The notes under the pieces are model-generated. The model searched no databases, was not told the DNA's origin, and was given only the letters and a program-made list of their open reading frames with translations. This document shows, piece by piece, positions 56,041-63,934 of a stretch of 64,000 nucleotides of DNA. Position numbers and translations under genes: made by a program. Each line of letters starts with the position of its first letter. Within the stretch, counting starts at the first letter, position 1. Origin of the DNA: an uncultured Clostridia bacterium (GTDB taxonomy: Bacteria; Bacillota; Clostridia; UBA1381). The DNA is taken from contig CAKSGG010000003.1 in NCBI GenBank assembly GCA_934454215.1, positions 20,428 to 84,427 on the forward strand, written 5' to 3'.

Positions 56041-56734
56041 TCAGCTTTTGGCAAGCGAAGCCGTTACGGAGGCTATAGAAATTCTTAAAAATGAGTTTCT
56101 GCTTGCAACATGGGAAACGATTTATGTTACAATATTATCAACTTTGTTTTCGATTATAATAGGACTGCCGCTCGGTGTACTTATTGTTGTCGGAGAAAAG
56201 AAAGGAATTATGCCGCTGCCGAAACCTGTTTTGAGCGTAATTAACGTTATAATCAATCTTCTGCGTTCGGTACCGTTTCTGATTTTAATGATTCTTGTTA
56301 TTCCGCTTACACGTCTTATCGTCGGTACGGCGGTTGGAACAAAGGCGTCAATAGTACCGCTTGTCATAGCGGCTGCGCCGTTTGTCGCAAGACTGGTTGA
56401 AAGCAGTCTGCGCGAGCTTAATCCGAATATTATTGAGGCGGCACAGGCAATGGGTGCGTCGCCGTTTCAGATTATAACAAAGGTTATGATACCCGAAAGC
56501 GTTCCGTCGCTTATGTCGAACATGACGATTGCGATAACGACAATTCTGGGATATTCCGCAATGAGCGGTATAATCGGCGGAGGCGGTTTAGGTAAGATTG
56601 CCATAAACTACGGCTATTACAGATACAAATATCTCGTAATGGTATGTGCCGTTATACTTCTGATTGTGCTTGTTCAGATTTTCCAGACGATAGGAACAAA
56701 GCTTACAACGAAACTGGATAACAGATTAAGATGA
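56033..56734 (+). CDS. metI: Methionine ABC transporter permease
   Basis: The 233-residue permease has five hydrophobic segments and the BPD_transp_1 features: WETIYVTILSTLFSIIIGLP near 24, VINLLRSVPFLILMILVIPL near 72, and the coupling helix with EAAQAMGASPFQIITKVMIPES near 132 (EAA motif; cited as AAQAMGASPFQIITKV). It forms the membrane channel with the MetN ATPase. It overlaps metN by eight bases and is followed by a terminator, closing the operon. Confidence 0.95.
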   Translation: MFSQLLASEAVTEAIEILKNEFLLATWETIYVTILSTLFSIIIGLPLGVLIVVGEKKGIMPLPKPVLSVINVIINLLRSVPFLILMILVIPLTRLIVGTAVGTKASIVPLVIAAAPFVARLVESSLRELNPNIIEAAQAMGASPFQIITKVMIPESVPSLMSNMTIAITTILGYSAMSGIIGGGGLGKIAINYGYYRYKYLVMVCAVILLIVLVQIFQTIGTKLTTKLDNRLR

Positions 56735-56753
56735 AACGGTGATAGAGAACATA

Positions 56754-56784
56754 AAAAAATCCGCATTTTTGCGGATTTCTTTTT
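56754..56784. terminator. Terminator after metI
   Basis: AAATCCGCA-TTTT-TGCGGATTT followed by CTTTTT on the plus strand; A-rich on the left, so it may also serve the convergent GNAT gene. Confidence 0.85.
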
Positions 56785-56819
56785 ATGTTTTTAAAACACA
56801 CTGTGCGGAAAATACGCCT

Positions 56820-57293
56820 TTATTTTGCCAAATCGGTCAGTACATCGCCTGCAATGCGGTATACAGTCCATTCGTCCATCGCCTCTGCACCCAAAGACAA
56901 GTAAAAATCAATACTCGGCTTGTTTCGGTCAAGACACCACCATTCAAGCCTGCCGCAGCCTTCTTCAATCGCAATCTGAGCAAGCTTTTTTAATATTGCC
57001 TTTCCGTAACCCTTGCCTCGGTATTCGGGCATTACATATAAATCCTCCAGATATATGCCCGAACGGCCGAGAAATGTTGAAAAATTGTGAAAGAACAGAG
57101 CAAAGCCGACTTCCCTGCCGTCTGTTTCGGCAAAAATTACCTGCGCCGCATTTTTTTCAAACAGCCATTCCTTCAAAATTTCCTCGTCTGCGACTACTTC
57201 ATTTTCCAGCTTTTCGTATTTTGCAAGCTCAATAATGAATTTCAAAATGAGCGGTACATCTTCTTTTTTTGCATATCTGAATGTCAGCGGTAT
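56820..57293 (-). CDS. GNAT-family acetyltransferase with apparent AUA start codon
   Basis: The 157-residue reading is PLTFRYAKKEDVPLILKFI at the N-terminus, then LAKYEKLENEV, IYLEDLYVMPEYRGKGYGKA (acetyl-CoA loop RGKGYG), GCGRLEWWCLDRNKPSIDFY and LGAEAMDEWTVYRI, a very well conserved polyamine/amino-acid-type GNAT family. The family N-terminus is only complete if translation begins at ATA 57293, seven bases after GGAGGG (57306-57301). There is no ATG, GTG or TTG in frame between the ribosome site and this point; TTG 57245 would remove 16 conserved residues. A base change from ATG is the other explanation. Confidence 0.8.
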   Translation of the reverse strand: MPLTFRYAKKEDVPLILKFIIELAKYEKLENEVVADEEILKEWLFEKNAAQVIFAETDGREVGFALFFHNFSTFLGRSGIYLEDLYVMPEYRGKGYGKAILKKLAQIAIEEGCGRLEWWCLDRNKPSIDFYLSLGAEAMDEWTVYRIAGDVLTDLAK

Positions 57294-57311
57294 TTTTATT
57301 CCCTCCTTAAA

Positions 57312-58100
57312 TCAGAGCGAAAGAAGTTTTTCTTTTTCCTGCTTATGCGTTTTTATGTATTTTGTCCATTTGATATATCCGTATGTCGTATTTGTCAGAT
57401 AGCCTACCTTTAAGACAAGCAGTACATACTGACCCGACAGAATATTTATAACAGCCTCTAAAATTGAACTTATGTACCATGCAATCCACTGTTCGCGGTA
57501 GCGCAGAAGTATGAACACTCCGTTCGCTATTCCGACAGCCGACGCACAAGCGTCAAGATAGCATACTATATTTTCAAGTGTTTCGTTTCCGCCGAACAAA
57601 TCCGTTCCGATTTCAAGAGTTGTGAGAAAATATCCCACTCCAACCGTCCACAGAACAATTCCTGCGATTATTGCCGCCTCAACCCAGCCGCTGAGCTTGC
57701 GAACCTGTGTAAGCTCGTCATCTTTGCGGTCAGGGTGCTTATGCCAGTTGATAAAGCTTATAATATCAATCGGCAGCCAGAAGAACAGAGTTGACGCCAT
57801 TGTCGCAAATCGGTATGACAGCACAACGCAAATCAGTATTTCCGTTATTTCAACAAACACCGAAACGATAAAATTCCATTTGCTTTGCTTTGAAATAAGC
57901 AGTTCGCACAGGATATTTAAAAACGTATCAGCAAGATACAGTCCCATAATCAGAGTGCCGTTTACTCCGTTTACATCTTCTTCGGGGAACAGGAATGCAA
58001 ATATTACCGCAAGAATAAGTATGCTGAAAAACCATATTTTCTCATACAATGTAAAATAATTCCATAATTCCTTTGCCCTTTCTCCGAATGTTTTTTTCAT
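57312..58100 (-). CDS. pnuC: Nicotinamide riboside/NMN transporter PnuC
   Basis: The ~262-residue membrane protein has about seven hydrophobic segments, FFWLPIDIISFINWHKH near 100, and the PnuC hallmark LRYREQWIAWYISSILEAVI near 203 followed by LLVLKVGYLTNTTYGYIKW near 225. It imports vitamin B3-type NAD precursors. ATG 58100 follows GGGG; the 8-residue longer reading is less likely. It lies 18 bases ahead of the GNAT ribosome site and on the same strand, so the two may share a transcript. No NiaR/NadR gene is seen nearby. Confidence 0.88.
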   Translation of the reverse strand: MKKTFGERAKELWNYFTLYEKIWFFSILILAVIFAFLFPEEDVNGVNGTLIMGLYLADTFLNILCELLISKQSKWNFIVSVFVEITEILICVVLSYRFATMASTLFFWLPIDIISFINWHKHPDRKDDELTQVRKLSGWVEAAIIAGIVLWTVGVGYFLTTLEIGTDLFGGNETLENIVCYLDACASAVGIANGVFILLRYREQWIAWYISSILEAVINILSGQYVLLVLKVGYLTNTTYGYIKWTKYIKTHKQEKEKLLSL

Positions 58101-58125
58101 AAATATCAGCCCCGTTTCATACAAA

Positions 58126-58165
58126 AATTTCCCCGAACAAACGGTATACTCGTTCGGGGTTTTGT
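58126..58165 (-). terminator. Terminator after jag
   Basis: CCCCGAAC (58131-58138) and GTTCGGGG (58152-58159) form a strong stem; T-rich flanks occur on both strands. Confidence 0.85.
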
Positions 58166-59050
58166 TTAGTCGTTATTTTCCTGTGCCGCAAGATATTCTT
58201 CATATGACGCATACTGCGCTTTATGCTGCTGCGGCTTGAAGTCAGCCTTATACGTTGTTGTATAGCTGCCCGTCTTTTCTGCCTGCACCTCTGAAGTCTC
58301 CGTATCAACGGCCTCCTGTCTTCTCGGCTTGTGATGCGGTGTTTTTTTATTGTAGTGCGGTTTTGGATTTTTCGGAGCTATAACGACTTTTCTGTACGGC
58401 TCCTGACCGATTGAATAGGTCGTAACTCCCTCGTTATCCTGCAAATTTGAATGAATAATACGTCTTTCGTACGGGTTCATCGGCTCTAAAGTGAACTTTC
58501 TGCCCGTTCTTTCAACCTTTTGAGCAAGTCTTTCCGAAAGCGCAAGCAGAGCCTCGGCTCTCTTTTCACGGTAGTTTTCGGTATCAATCGTAACCTTCAA
58601 ATAATCGTCCGAATACTTGTTTACAACCAGTGACGTAAGGTATTGCAGACTGTCAAGCGTGTCGCCTCTCTTGCCGATTACGATACCCATGTTATCGCCC
58701 GCAAGGTTGATATAAACTGTATCGTTCTCAATTTTTGCCGATATTTCAACGTCAAGGTTCATAGCCTTGAAAATACCGTCAAGGAATTTTTTTGCTTCTT
58801 CCTCGGGGATTCCCTCCCGCCTTTTTCTCGATGACTTTGTTTTTTCCGGCGCAGCGGCTTTGTGCTGCGGCTTAGCGGCCTTGTGCGTTTCTTTCAGTGT
58901 TACCTCAACGACTGCGTCCTTTGCGCCCAAGCCGAGAAAGCCTTTTGAGCCTTCGTCGATAATTTTTATATCAACATTCTCTTTTGTTGTGTTAAGTTCT
59001 TTTAACGCCTCTTCAATAGCTAATTCAACGTTTTTTGCTCTTTTTTCCAT
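58166..59050 (-). CDS. jag: Jag/KhpB RNA-binding protein
   Basis: The 294-residue protein has the Jag_N domain (VELAIEEALKELNTTKENVD, SKGFLGLGAKDAVVEV), a KH domain with VIGKRGDTLDSLQYLTSLVVN near 124 (cited as VIGKRGDTLDSLQYL) and an R3H domain (TLEPMNPYERRIIHSNLQD near 187). A ~65-residue basic/His-rich C-terminal extension beyond R3H (HYNKKTPHHKPRR, then YKADFKPQQHKAQYASYEEY) is longer than usual. With KhpA it binds RNA and affects division and envelope stress. It overlaps yidC by 26 bases. Confidence 0.93.
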   Translation of the reverse strand: MEKRAKNVELAIEEALKELNTTKENVDIKIIDEGSKGFLGLGAKDAVVEVTLKETHKAAKPQHKAAAPEKTKSSRKRREGIPEEEAKKFLDGIFKAMNLDVEISAKIENDTVYINLAGDNMGIVIGKRGDTLDSLQYLTSLVVNKYSDDYLKVTIDTENYREKRAEALLALSERLAQKVERTGRKFTLEPMNPYERRIIHSNLQDNEGVTTYSIGQEPYRKVVIAPKNPKPHYNKKTPHHKPRRQEAVDTETSEVQAEKTGSYTTTYKADFKPQQHKAQYASYEEYLAAQENND

Positions 59051-59978
59051 GAAGCTGCTTCCTTTCCGGGGTTTTAATTACTATTTCTTCCCCTTTGTTT
59101 TCAAAATACTTGTTTAAAGCAAGCTGCTGTATTAATTGCACCACGGACGAAACAATCCAGTAAATTCCGATTCCCGACGGTAACGTAAATGTAAACACAC
59201 CCGTCATAACAGGCATCATCCACATCATCGACTTGCTCATCTGAGCCGCCGTGTTGTCCGAATCGTTATTATTTGTCTGACCGCTCTGAACCTGCGTAAG
59301 CTTTGTCGTAAGAAGCTGCGACACAACCGCAAGCACGGGAATAAGCAGTAACGCTATAATTCCGGGGTTTGAGAAATCAAGACGCATAATATAGTTAATT
59401 GCCGCCGACGGCGTGTTTGCAAGGTTCATACCAAGGAAATCAAAATTAATCGTCCACGGGTCGCCTGCACCGTTAATCTGCGTTGCCCACTGCGAAAGCT
59501 GAATCTGCGACATTCTCGCAAGCATTTCCTCCGTCTGAGTTGCAAGGTTTCCGATATACGGAGCCATTGCGTCACGGAGCATATATACCTTGTCGATAAC
59601 CGCCTGCTGCATCCAGTCAACGCCCATGAGGTATGATAACGGTTTTTGAATTACCTGATAAAGACCTACAAGTATCGGCATCTGAATAAGCATCGGCAGA
59701 CAGCCGCCCGTCATTGAAATGCCGTTTTCCTTATAAAGTTTCATCATTTCACGCTGCAATTTTTCCTGGTCGTTTGCATATTTAGTCTGCAGCTGCTGCA
59801 AAATCGGCTGAATTTTCTGTTGCTTGCGCATTGCCTTCTGTGATTTTACGTTCAGCGGCAGCAATAGCAGCTTAATAATTACGGTAAAGATTATAATTGC
59901 AAGACCGTAGTTTGCCACAAGGTTGTAAATCTGTTCGATTATCCAACCGAGCGGACGCGTAATAAGATATTCAAACAT
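59025..59978 (-). CDS. yidC: Membrane protein insertase YidC/SpoIIIJ
   Basis: The 317-residue Gram-positive-type insertase has TM1 near the N-terminus, VIIKLLLLPLNVKSQKAMRK near 37 with the conserved cytoplasmic coiled hairpin KIQPILQQLQTKYANDQEKL, GGCLPMLIQMPILVGLYQV near 95 and a C-terminal pair of TMs. A ~40-residue insertion-like segment (MLARMSQIQLSQWATQINGA) separates TM2 and TM3. It has no lipobox, unlike many firmicute homologues. It sits in the conserved rpmH-rnpA-yidD-yidC-jag order. Confidence 0.94.
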   Translation of the reverse strand: MFEYLITRPLGWIIEQIYNLVANYGLAIIIFTVIIKLLLLPLNVKSQKAMRKQQKIQPILQQLQTKYANDQEKLQREMMKLYKENGISMTGGCLPMLIQMPILVGLYQVIQKPLSYLMGVDWMQQAVIDKVYMLRDAMAPYIGNLATQTEEMLARMSQIQLSQWATQINGAGDPWTINFDFLGMNLANTPSAAINYIMRLDFSNPGIIALLLIPVLAVVSQLLTTKLTQVQSGQTNNNDSDNTAAQMSKSMMWMMPVMTGVFTFTLPSGIGIYWIVSSVVQLIQQLALNKYFENKGEEIVIKTPERKQLHGKKSKKR

Positions 59979-60006
59979 CTTTTTCTATTCCTCTCTGATG
60001 TTTATG

Positions 60007-60219
60007 TTAAGGGACGGGGTCATATCCGCCCTTATGAAAGGGATGACATTTTAAAATCCGCTTTAATGCAAGAAATCCTCCCTTTAATGCGCCGTATTTG
60101 TCGATTGCTTCTTTTGCGTACTGAGAACACGTAGGTACAAACCTACAGCATGGCCCTCCCTTATACGGCGAAATGCAGTGTCTGTAAAAATCAATTAAAG
60201 TTATAAAAATCCTCTTCAT
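60007..60219 (-). CDS. yidD: Membrane protein insertion efficiency factor YidD
   Basis: The 70-residue protein has the complete YidD signature: ITLIDFYRHCISPYKGGPCC, RFVPTCSQYAKEAIDKYG and GGFLALKRILKCHPFHKGGYDPVP (cited as RILKCHPFHKGGYDPVP). It aids YidC-dependent insertion at the inner face of the membrane. Its ATG overlaps the rnpA stop by four bases. Confidence 0.95.
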   Translation of the reverse strand: MKRIFITLIDFYRHCISPYKGGPCCRFVPTCSQYAKEAIDKYGALKGGFLALKRILKCHPFHKGGYDPVP

Positions 60220-60563
60220 TTATCTAACAAATCCGACTTTTTTAATACATATCCCAAGTCCCGTTCAAGCTGTGCAAGTGATTTCCCCGCCGCACGTGAC
60301 CTTGCGACAAGCACAAAATCATAGCCCGACGGAAGCCTGTCCTCAAAACTGCGGTAACATTCTCTCAGCAAACGTTTTGTTCTGCTGCGCACGACCGCCT
60401 TGCCGACGGATTTATTCACCGTCAGACCGAGACGGTTTGAGTTCATGCGGTTTTTCATGCTGTAAACGGCAATATAACCACCGACCTCGTTTTTACCACG
60501 CCTGTACAGTCTGTTAAAATCGTTCCTGCGTTTGAGGGACTGAGTGTTTTCCGTTATCTTCAT
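60216..60563 (-). CDS. rnpA: Ribonuclease P protein component
   Basis: The 115-residue basic protein has LKRRNDFNRLYRRGKNEVGG at the start, RLGLTVNKSVGKAVVRSRTKRLLRE near 45 (RNR-like motif; cited as VGKAVVRSRTKRLLRE) and DFVLVARSRAAGKSLAQLE near 80. It binds the RNase P RNA for tRNA 5' processing. It follows rpmH after a hairpin (60576-60600) that may adjust relative expression. Confidence 0.94.
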   Translation of the reverse strand: MKITENTQSLKRRNDFNRLYRRGKNEVGGYIAVYSMKNRMNSNRLGLTVNKSVGKAVVRSRTKRLLRECYRSFEDRLPSGYDFVLVARSRAAGKSLAQLERDLGYVLKKSDLLDK

Positions 60564-60575
60564 AATAATATAAAA

Positions 60576-60600
60576 GGCAAAAAGCGTAAAGCTTTTTGCC
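60576..60600 (-). terminator. Hairpin between rpmH and rnpA (attenuator-like)
   Basis: GGCAAAAAGC-GTAAA-GCTTTTTGCC, a 10-bp stem with TTTT after it on the minus strand; likely partial termination or processing because rnpA follows. Confidence 0.6.
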
Positions 60601-60613
60601 GATATAAATCTGC

Positions 60614-60748
60614 TTACGCGGTCAAAGACTTTCTGCCCTTTTGTCTTCTTGAAGCTAAAATCTTTCTTCCCGATTTAGTAGCCATTCTTTTTCTAAAGCC
60701 GTGCTCCTTTGCTCTCTGGCGTTTTTTCGGCTGAAATGTCATTTTCAT
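60614..60748 (-). CDS. rpmH: 50S ribosomal protein L34
   Basis: A 44-residue frame on the minus strand encodes MKMTFQPKKRQRAKEHGFRK, then RMATKSGRKILASRRQKGRK and SLTA, the complete L34 sequence. GGAGG lies upstream of the ATG (60748). It heads the conserved rpmH-rnpA-yidD-yidC-jag operon. In most Firmicutes dnaA would be divergent from it; here nrdD occupies that position. Confidence 0.97.
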   Translation of the reverse strand: MKMTFQPKKRQRAKEHGFRKRMATKSGRKILASRRQKGRKSLTA

Positions 60749-60825
60749 ATACTATAGCACCTCCCTGTTTAGTCTAACAATCCCGATTGATTGTTCTTTA
60801 TTCCAAAAAATCAGACACCTCATCT

Positions 60826-60854
60826 ATTATACAGTGTCTGCGCCCGTTTGTCAA
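60826..60854 (-). promoter_or_regulatory. Consensus promoter of rpmH operon with flanking inverted repeat
   Basis: On the minus strand TTGACA (60854-60849), 17 bp, TATAAT (60831-60826). CAGACAC (60812-60818) and GTGTCTG (60834-60840) form an inverted repeat around the -10. Confidence 0.85.
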
Positions 60855-60921
60855 GACTTTTTTGTTATTTTGGCAAATTTAAACTGCTCCGTGCATTAAT
60901 TTGTAATTTATGTAACAATTC

Positions 60922-60939
60922 GTGTAATAAATGTTACAC
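60922..60939. promoter_or_regulatory. Candidate CRP/FNR-family operator between rpmH and nrdD
   Basis: GTGTAA-TAAATG-TTACAC is a perfect 6-6-6 palindrome containing TGTAA-N6-TTACA, the geometry of CRP/FNR-family sites. A half-site TGTAACA is also at 60911. Apart from promoters and regulatory motifs I see no gene in the 422-base gap. Confidence 0.5.
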
Positions 60940-60996
60940 AAATTTAAGGTAGAAATACTGTAGAAAATTACCCGTTGTATTTGTCTATTATTACTC

Positions 60997-61025
60997 TTGA
61001 CTTTCGGGGAAAATAATAGTATAGT
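60997..61025 (+). promoter_or_regulatory. Promoter of nrdD-nrdG
   Basis: TTGACT (60997-61002), 17 bp, TATAGT (61020-61025). Confidence 0.7.
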
Positions 61026-61034
61026 TATTAATAC

Positions 61035-61092
61035 ACACAAGATATAGTTAGATTTTACATTTCATGCACAATTTACATACAATATTTGGTTG
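61035..61092 (+). promoter_or_regulatory. Candidate pair of NrdR boxes
   Basis: ACACAAGATATAGTTA (61035-61050) and ATACAATATTTGGTTG (61077-61092) both resemble the ACAC-ATATA-GTGT type NrdR box and are 42 bp (four helical turns) apart, just after the nrdD promoter. The match is imperfect. Confidence 0.4.
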
Positions 61093-61170
61093 ACAAAATT
61101 ATAGGTCAATATCAGTGAAAGTCTTGTGTTTACGGGAAATTTTCGGGTAGTTTAAGAGAAAGGGAGAAAA

Positions 61171-63390
61171 ATGGATAAGGAATTAACCGATAACAGAAAA
61201 CTGAATAAGAAGATAATGGTTATGAAACGCAACGGTACGGAGGTTAAATTTGATATTGCAAAAATAATTTCCGCAGTGGAGAGAGCAAACGGCGAGGTTG
61301 CCGAGGTGGAGAGACTTACAAAGGAGCATATTAATGAAATTGCTTCAACCGTTACAAATCAATGCTCAAATATAAGACATACGGTAAACGTTGAGGAAAT
61401 ACAGGATATGGTGGAAAATCAGATTATGTCACGCCATGCGTTCAACGTTGCAAGAAAATACGTTACATACAGATATAAAAGAGCGCTTGTAAGAAAGGCG
61501 AACTCGACGGACGACAGAATTTTGAGCCTTATCGAATGTGACAACGAGGAAGTCAAGCAGGAAAATTCAAACAAAAATCCCGTTGTAAACAGCGTTCAGA
61601 GAGACTATATGGCGGGCGAGGTATCAAAGGATATAACAAGACGTATTCTGCTGCCGCAGGACGTTGTGAAAGCGCATGAGGAGGGTCTGATTCACTTCCA
61701 TGATTCGGATTATTTTGCACAGCATATGCACAACTGCTGTCTTGTAAATCTTGAAGATATGCTCCAGAACGGAACTGTTATAAGCGAAACCATGATTGAA
61801 AAGCCGAAAAGCTTTTCGACGGCGTGCAACATCGCAACGCAGTGCATAGCGCAGATTGCAAGCTCGCAGTACGGCGGTCAGAGTATAACTCTTTCGCATC
61901 TTGCGCCGTTTGTTGACGTGAGCCGTAAGAAAATACGCAGAATAGTGAAAACCGAGTTCGAGGCTGCCGAGCTGCCTCTTGACGAGGATAAAATAAACGA
62001 AATTGCCGAAATGCGCGTCAGAGAAGAAATTCAAAGAGGCGTACAGATGATTCAGTATCAGGTTATAACGCTTATGACAACAAACGGTCAGGCGCCGTTC
62101 GTTACGGTGTTCATGTACCTTGACGAGGTTGAGGAGGGTCAGACAAGAGACGACCTTGCACTTATAATAGAGGAAATGCTCAAACAAAGAATACTGGGCG
62201 TTAAGAATGAAAAGGGCGTATATATTACTCCCGCATTCCCCAAGCTTATTTACGTGCTTGAAGAGGATAATATTCATGAGGACAGCAAATACTGGTACAT
62301 AACAAAGCTTGCTGCGGAATGTACGGCAAAGCGTATGGTTCCCGATTATATATCGGAAAAAATAATGCTTAAAAATAAAGTAGATAAAAACGGCGTTGGT
62401 CACTGCTATCCGTGCATGGGTTGCCGCTCGTTCCTTACTCCGTATATCGACAAAGACGGAAACCCGAAATATTACGGGCGTTTCAATCAGGGCGTCGTTA
62501 CTATTAATCTTGTTGACGCTGCGTGCTCATCGGGCGGAAATATGGATAGCTTTTGGAAAATACTTGACGAGCGTCTTGCACTTTGCTACAAGGCTCTTAT
62601 GTGCAGACACGAGCGCTTAAAGGGTACTCCGTCGGACGTTGCGCCTGTTCTGTGGCAGCACGGAGCATTGGCAAGACTGAAAAAAGGCGAAACGATAGAT
62701 AAGTTGCTTTTCGGCGGATATTCGACAATCTCTTTGGGATATGCAGGCTTGTACGAATGTACAAAGTACATGACGGGCAAATCACATACAGACCCTGTTG
62801 CAATGCCGTTCGCACTGTCGGTTATGGAGCATTTGAACGACGCATGCAAGCGCTGGAAAGAGGAAACGAATATTGATTTCAGCATTTACGGAACGCCTAT
62901 GGAATCGACCACATATAAATTTGCGAAATGCCTGCAAAAGAGATTTGGAATTATCGAAGGCGTAACGGATAAAAACTACATAACAAACAGCTATCATATT
63001 CATGTTAAGGAGGAAATTGACGCATTCTCAAAGCTTTCGATTGAATCGAATTTCCAAAAGCTTTCACCGGGCGGAGCAATCAGCTATGTTGAAGTTCCCG
63101 ATATGAAACAGAATATCGAAGCGGTGCTTGCGGTTATGAAACATATTTACGATAATATCATGTATGCGGAGCTTAACACCAAGAGCGATTATTGTCAGAA
63201 CTGCGGTTATGACGGAGAAATTCAGATTGTGACCGACGACCACGGCAAGCTTATTTGGGAGTGCCCGAACTGCAAAAACAGAGACCAGGACAAAATGGAC
63301 GTTGCAAGGCGCACCTGCGGCTATATTGGAACGCAGTTCTGGAATCAGGGCCGTACGCAGGAGATTAAGGATAGAGTGATGCACCTGTGA
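61171..63390 (+). CDS. nrdD: Anaerobic ribonucleoside-triphosphate reductase
   Basis: The 739-residue glycyl-radical enzyme makes dNTPs without oxygen. It has an N-terminal ATP-cone (MVMKRNGTEVKFDIAKIISA near 18), the catalytic barrel with NCCLVNLEDMLQNGTVI near 190, VGHCYPCMGCRSFLTPYID near 410, a C-terminal zinc ribbon (CQNCGYDGEI near 670; WECPNCKN near 693) and the radical site RRTCGYIGTQFWNQGRTQEI near the end (Gly in CGYIG). GGGAG precedes the ATG. The start of nrdG overlaps its stop. Confidence 0.96.
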   Translation: MDKELTDNRKLNKKIMVMKRNGTEVKFDIAKIISAVERANGEVAEVERLTKEHINEIASTVTNQCSNIRHTVNVEEIQDMVENQIMSRHAFNVARKYVTYRYKRALVRKANSTDDRILSLIECDNEEVKQENSNKNPVVNSVQRDYMAGEVSKDITRRILLPQDVVKAHEEGLIHFHDSDYFAQHMHNCCLVNLEDMLQNGTVISETMIEKPKSFSTACNIATQCIAQIASSQYGGQSITLSHLAPFVDVSRKKIRRIVKTEFEAAELPLDEDKINEIAEMRVREEIQRGVQMIQYQVITLMTTNGQAPFVTVFMYLDEVEEGQTRDDLALIIEEMLKQRILGVKNEKGVYITPAFPKLIYVLEEDNIHEDSKYWYITKLAAECTAKRMVPDYISEKIMLKNKVDKNGVGHCYPCMGCRSFLTPYIDKDGNPKYYGRFNQGVVTINLVDAACSSGGNMDSFWKILDERLALCYKALMCRHERLKGTPSDVAPVLWQHGALARLKKGETIDKLLFGGYSTISLGYAGLYECTKYMTGKSHTDPVAMPFALSVMEHLNDACKRWKEETNIDFSIYGTPMESTTYKFAKCLQKRFGIIEGVTDKNYITNSYHIHVKEEIDAFSKLSIESNFQKLSPGGAISYVEVPDMKQNIEAVLAVMKHIYDNIMYAELNTKSDYCQNCGYDGEIQIVTDDHGKLIWECPNCKNRDQDKMDVARRTCGYIGTQFWNQGRTQEIKDRVMHL

Positions 63391-63902
63391 ATTACGGAGA
63401 AATAAAAAAGACAGATATTGCAAACGGTCCGGGCGTAAGAGTATCGCTGTTCGTTTCGGGCTGTACGCACCAATGCAAAAACTGCTTTAACGAGGTCGCA
63501 TGGGATTTCGGTTACGGCAGACAATTCACGAGGGAAACGGCTGACGAGCTTTACGAGGCTTTATCGCCCGAATATATATCGGGGCTGACGGTTCTGGGCG
63601 GAGAGCCGTTTGAGCCGCAGAATCAGCGTGCACTGCTGCCGTTTATAAGGGAAGTGCGCCGCAGATTTCCGTCAAAGAGCATATGGGTATTCAGCGGATA
63701 TTTATATGAAGAATTAAAAGCGGACAGCCGTGCGAGGTGTGAGGTTACAGATGAACTTCTTTCGCTGATTGACGTATTGGTTGACGGAGAATTTATGGAA
63801 GATAAAAAAGATATAACGCTGAAATTCAGAGGTTCTGCAAATCAGCGTATTATAGATATGCCGAAAACATTGTCGGTCGGGCATGTTGTTTCGTATTATT
63901 AA
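63387..63902 (+). CDS. nrdG: Anaerobic ribonucleotide reductase activating protein
   Basis: The 171-residue radical SAM activase starts at GTG 63387 inside the nrdD stop region: NYGEIKKTDIANGPGVRVSL, SGCTHQCKNCFNEVAWDFGYG near 26 (CxxxCxxC), GLTVLGGEPFEPQNQ near 66, SIWVFSGYLYEEL near 96 and DVLVDGEFMEDKKDITLKFRGS near 128 (cited as VLVDGEFMEDKKDITLKFRG). It generates the glycyl radical of NrdD. Coupled translation ensures matching amounts. A strong terminator follows its stop. Confidence 0.96.
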   Translation: MNYGEIKKTDIANGPGVRVSLFVSGCTHQCKNCFNEVAWDFGYGRQFTRETADELYEALSPEYISGLTVLGGEPFEPQNQRALLPFIREVRRRFPSKSIWVFSGYLYEELKADSRARCEVTDELLSLIDVLVDGEFMEDKKDITLKFRGSANQRIIDMPKTLSVGHVVSYY

Positions 63903-63932
63903 AAGAGGTCGTATTAAACCGACCTCTTTTTT
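63901..63932 (+). terminator. Terminator of nrdDG
   Basis: AAAAGAGGTCG-TATTAAAC-CGACCTCTTTTTT immediately follows the nrdG stop. Confidence 0.93.
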
Positions 63933-63934
63933 GA

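Noticed and set aside
61624..62403. 259-codon minus-strand frame opposite nrdD
   Set aside because: Antisense shadow of a strongly conserved gene; no start context.
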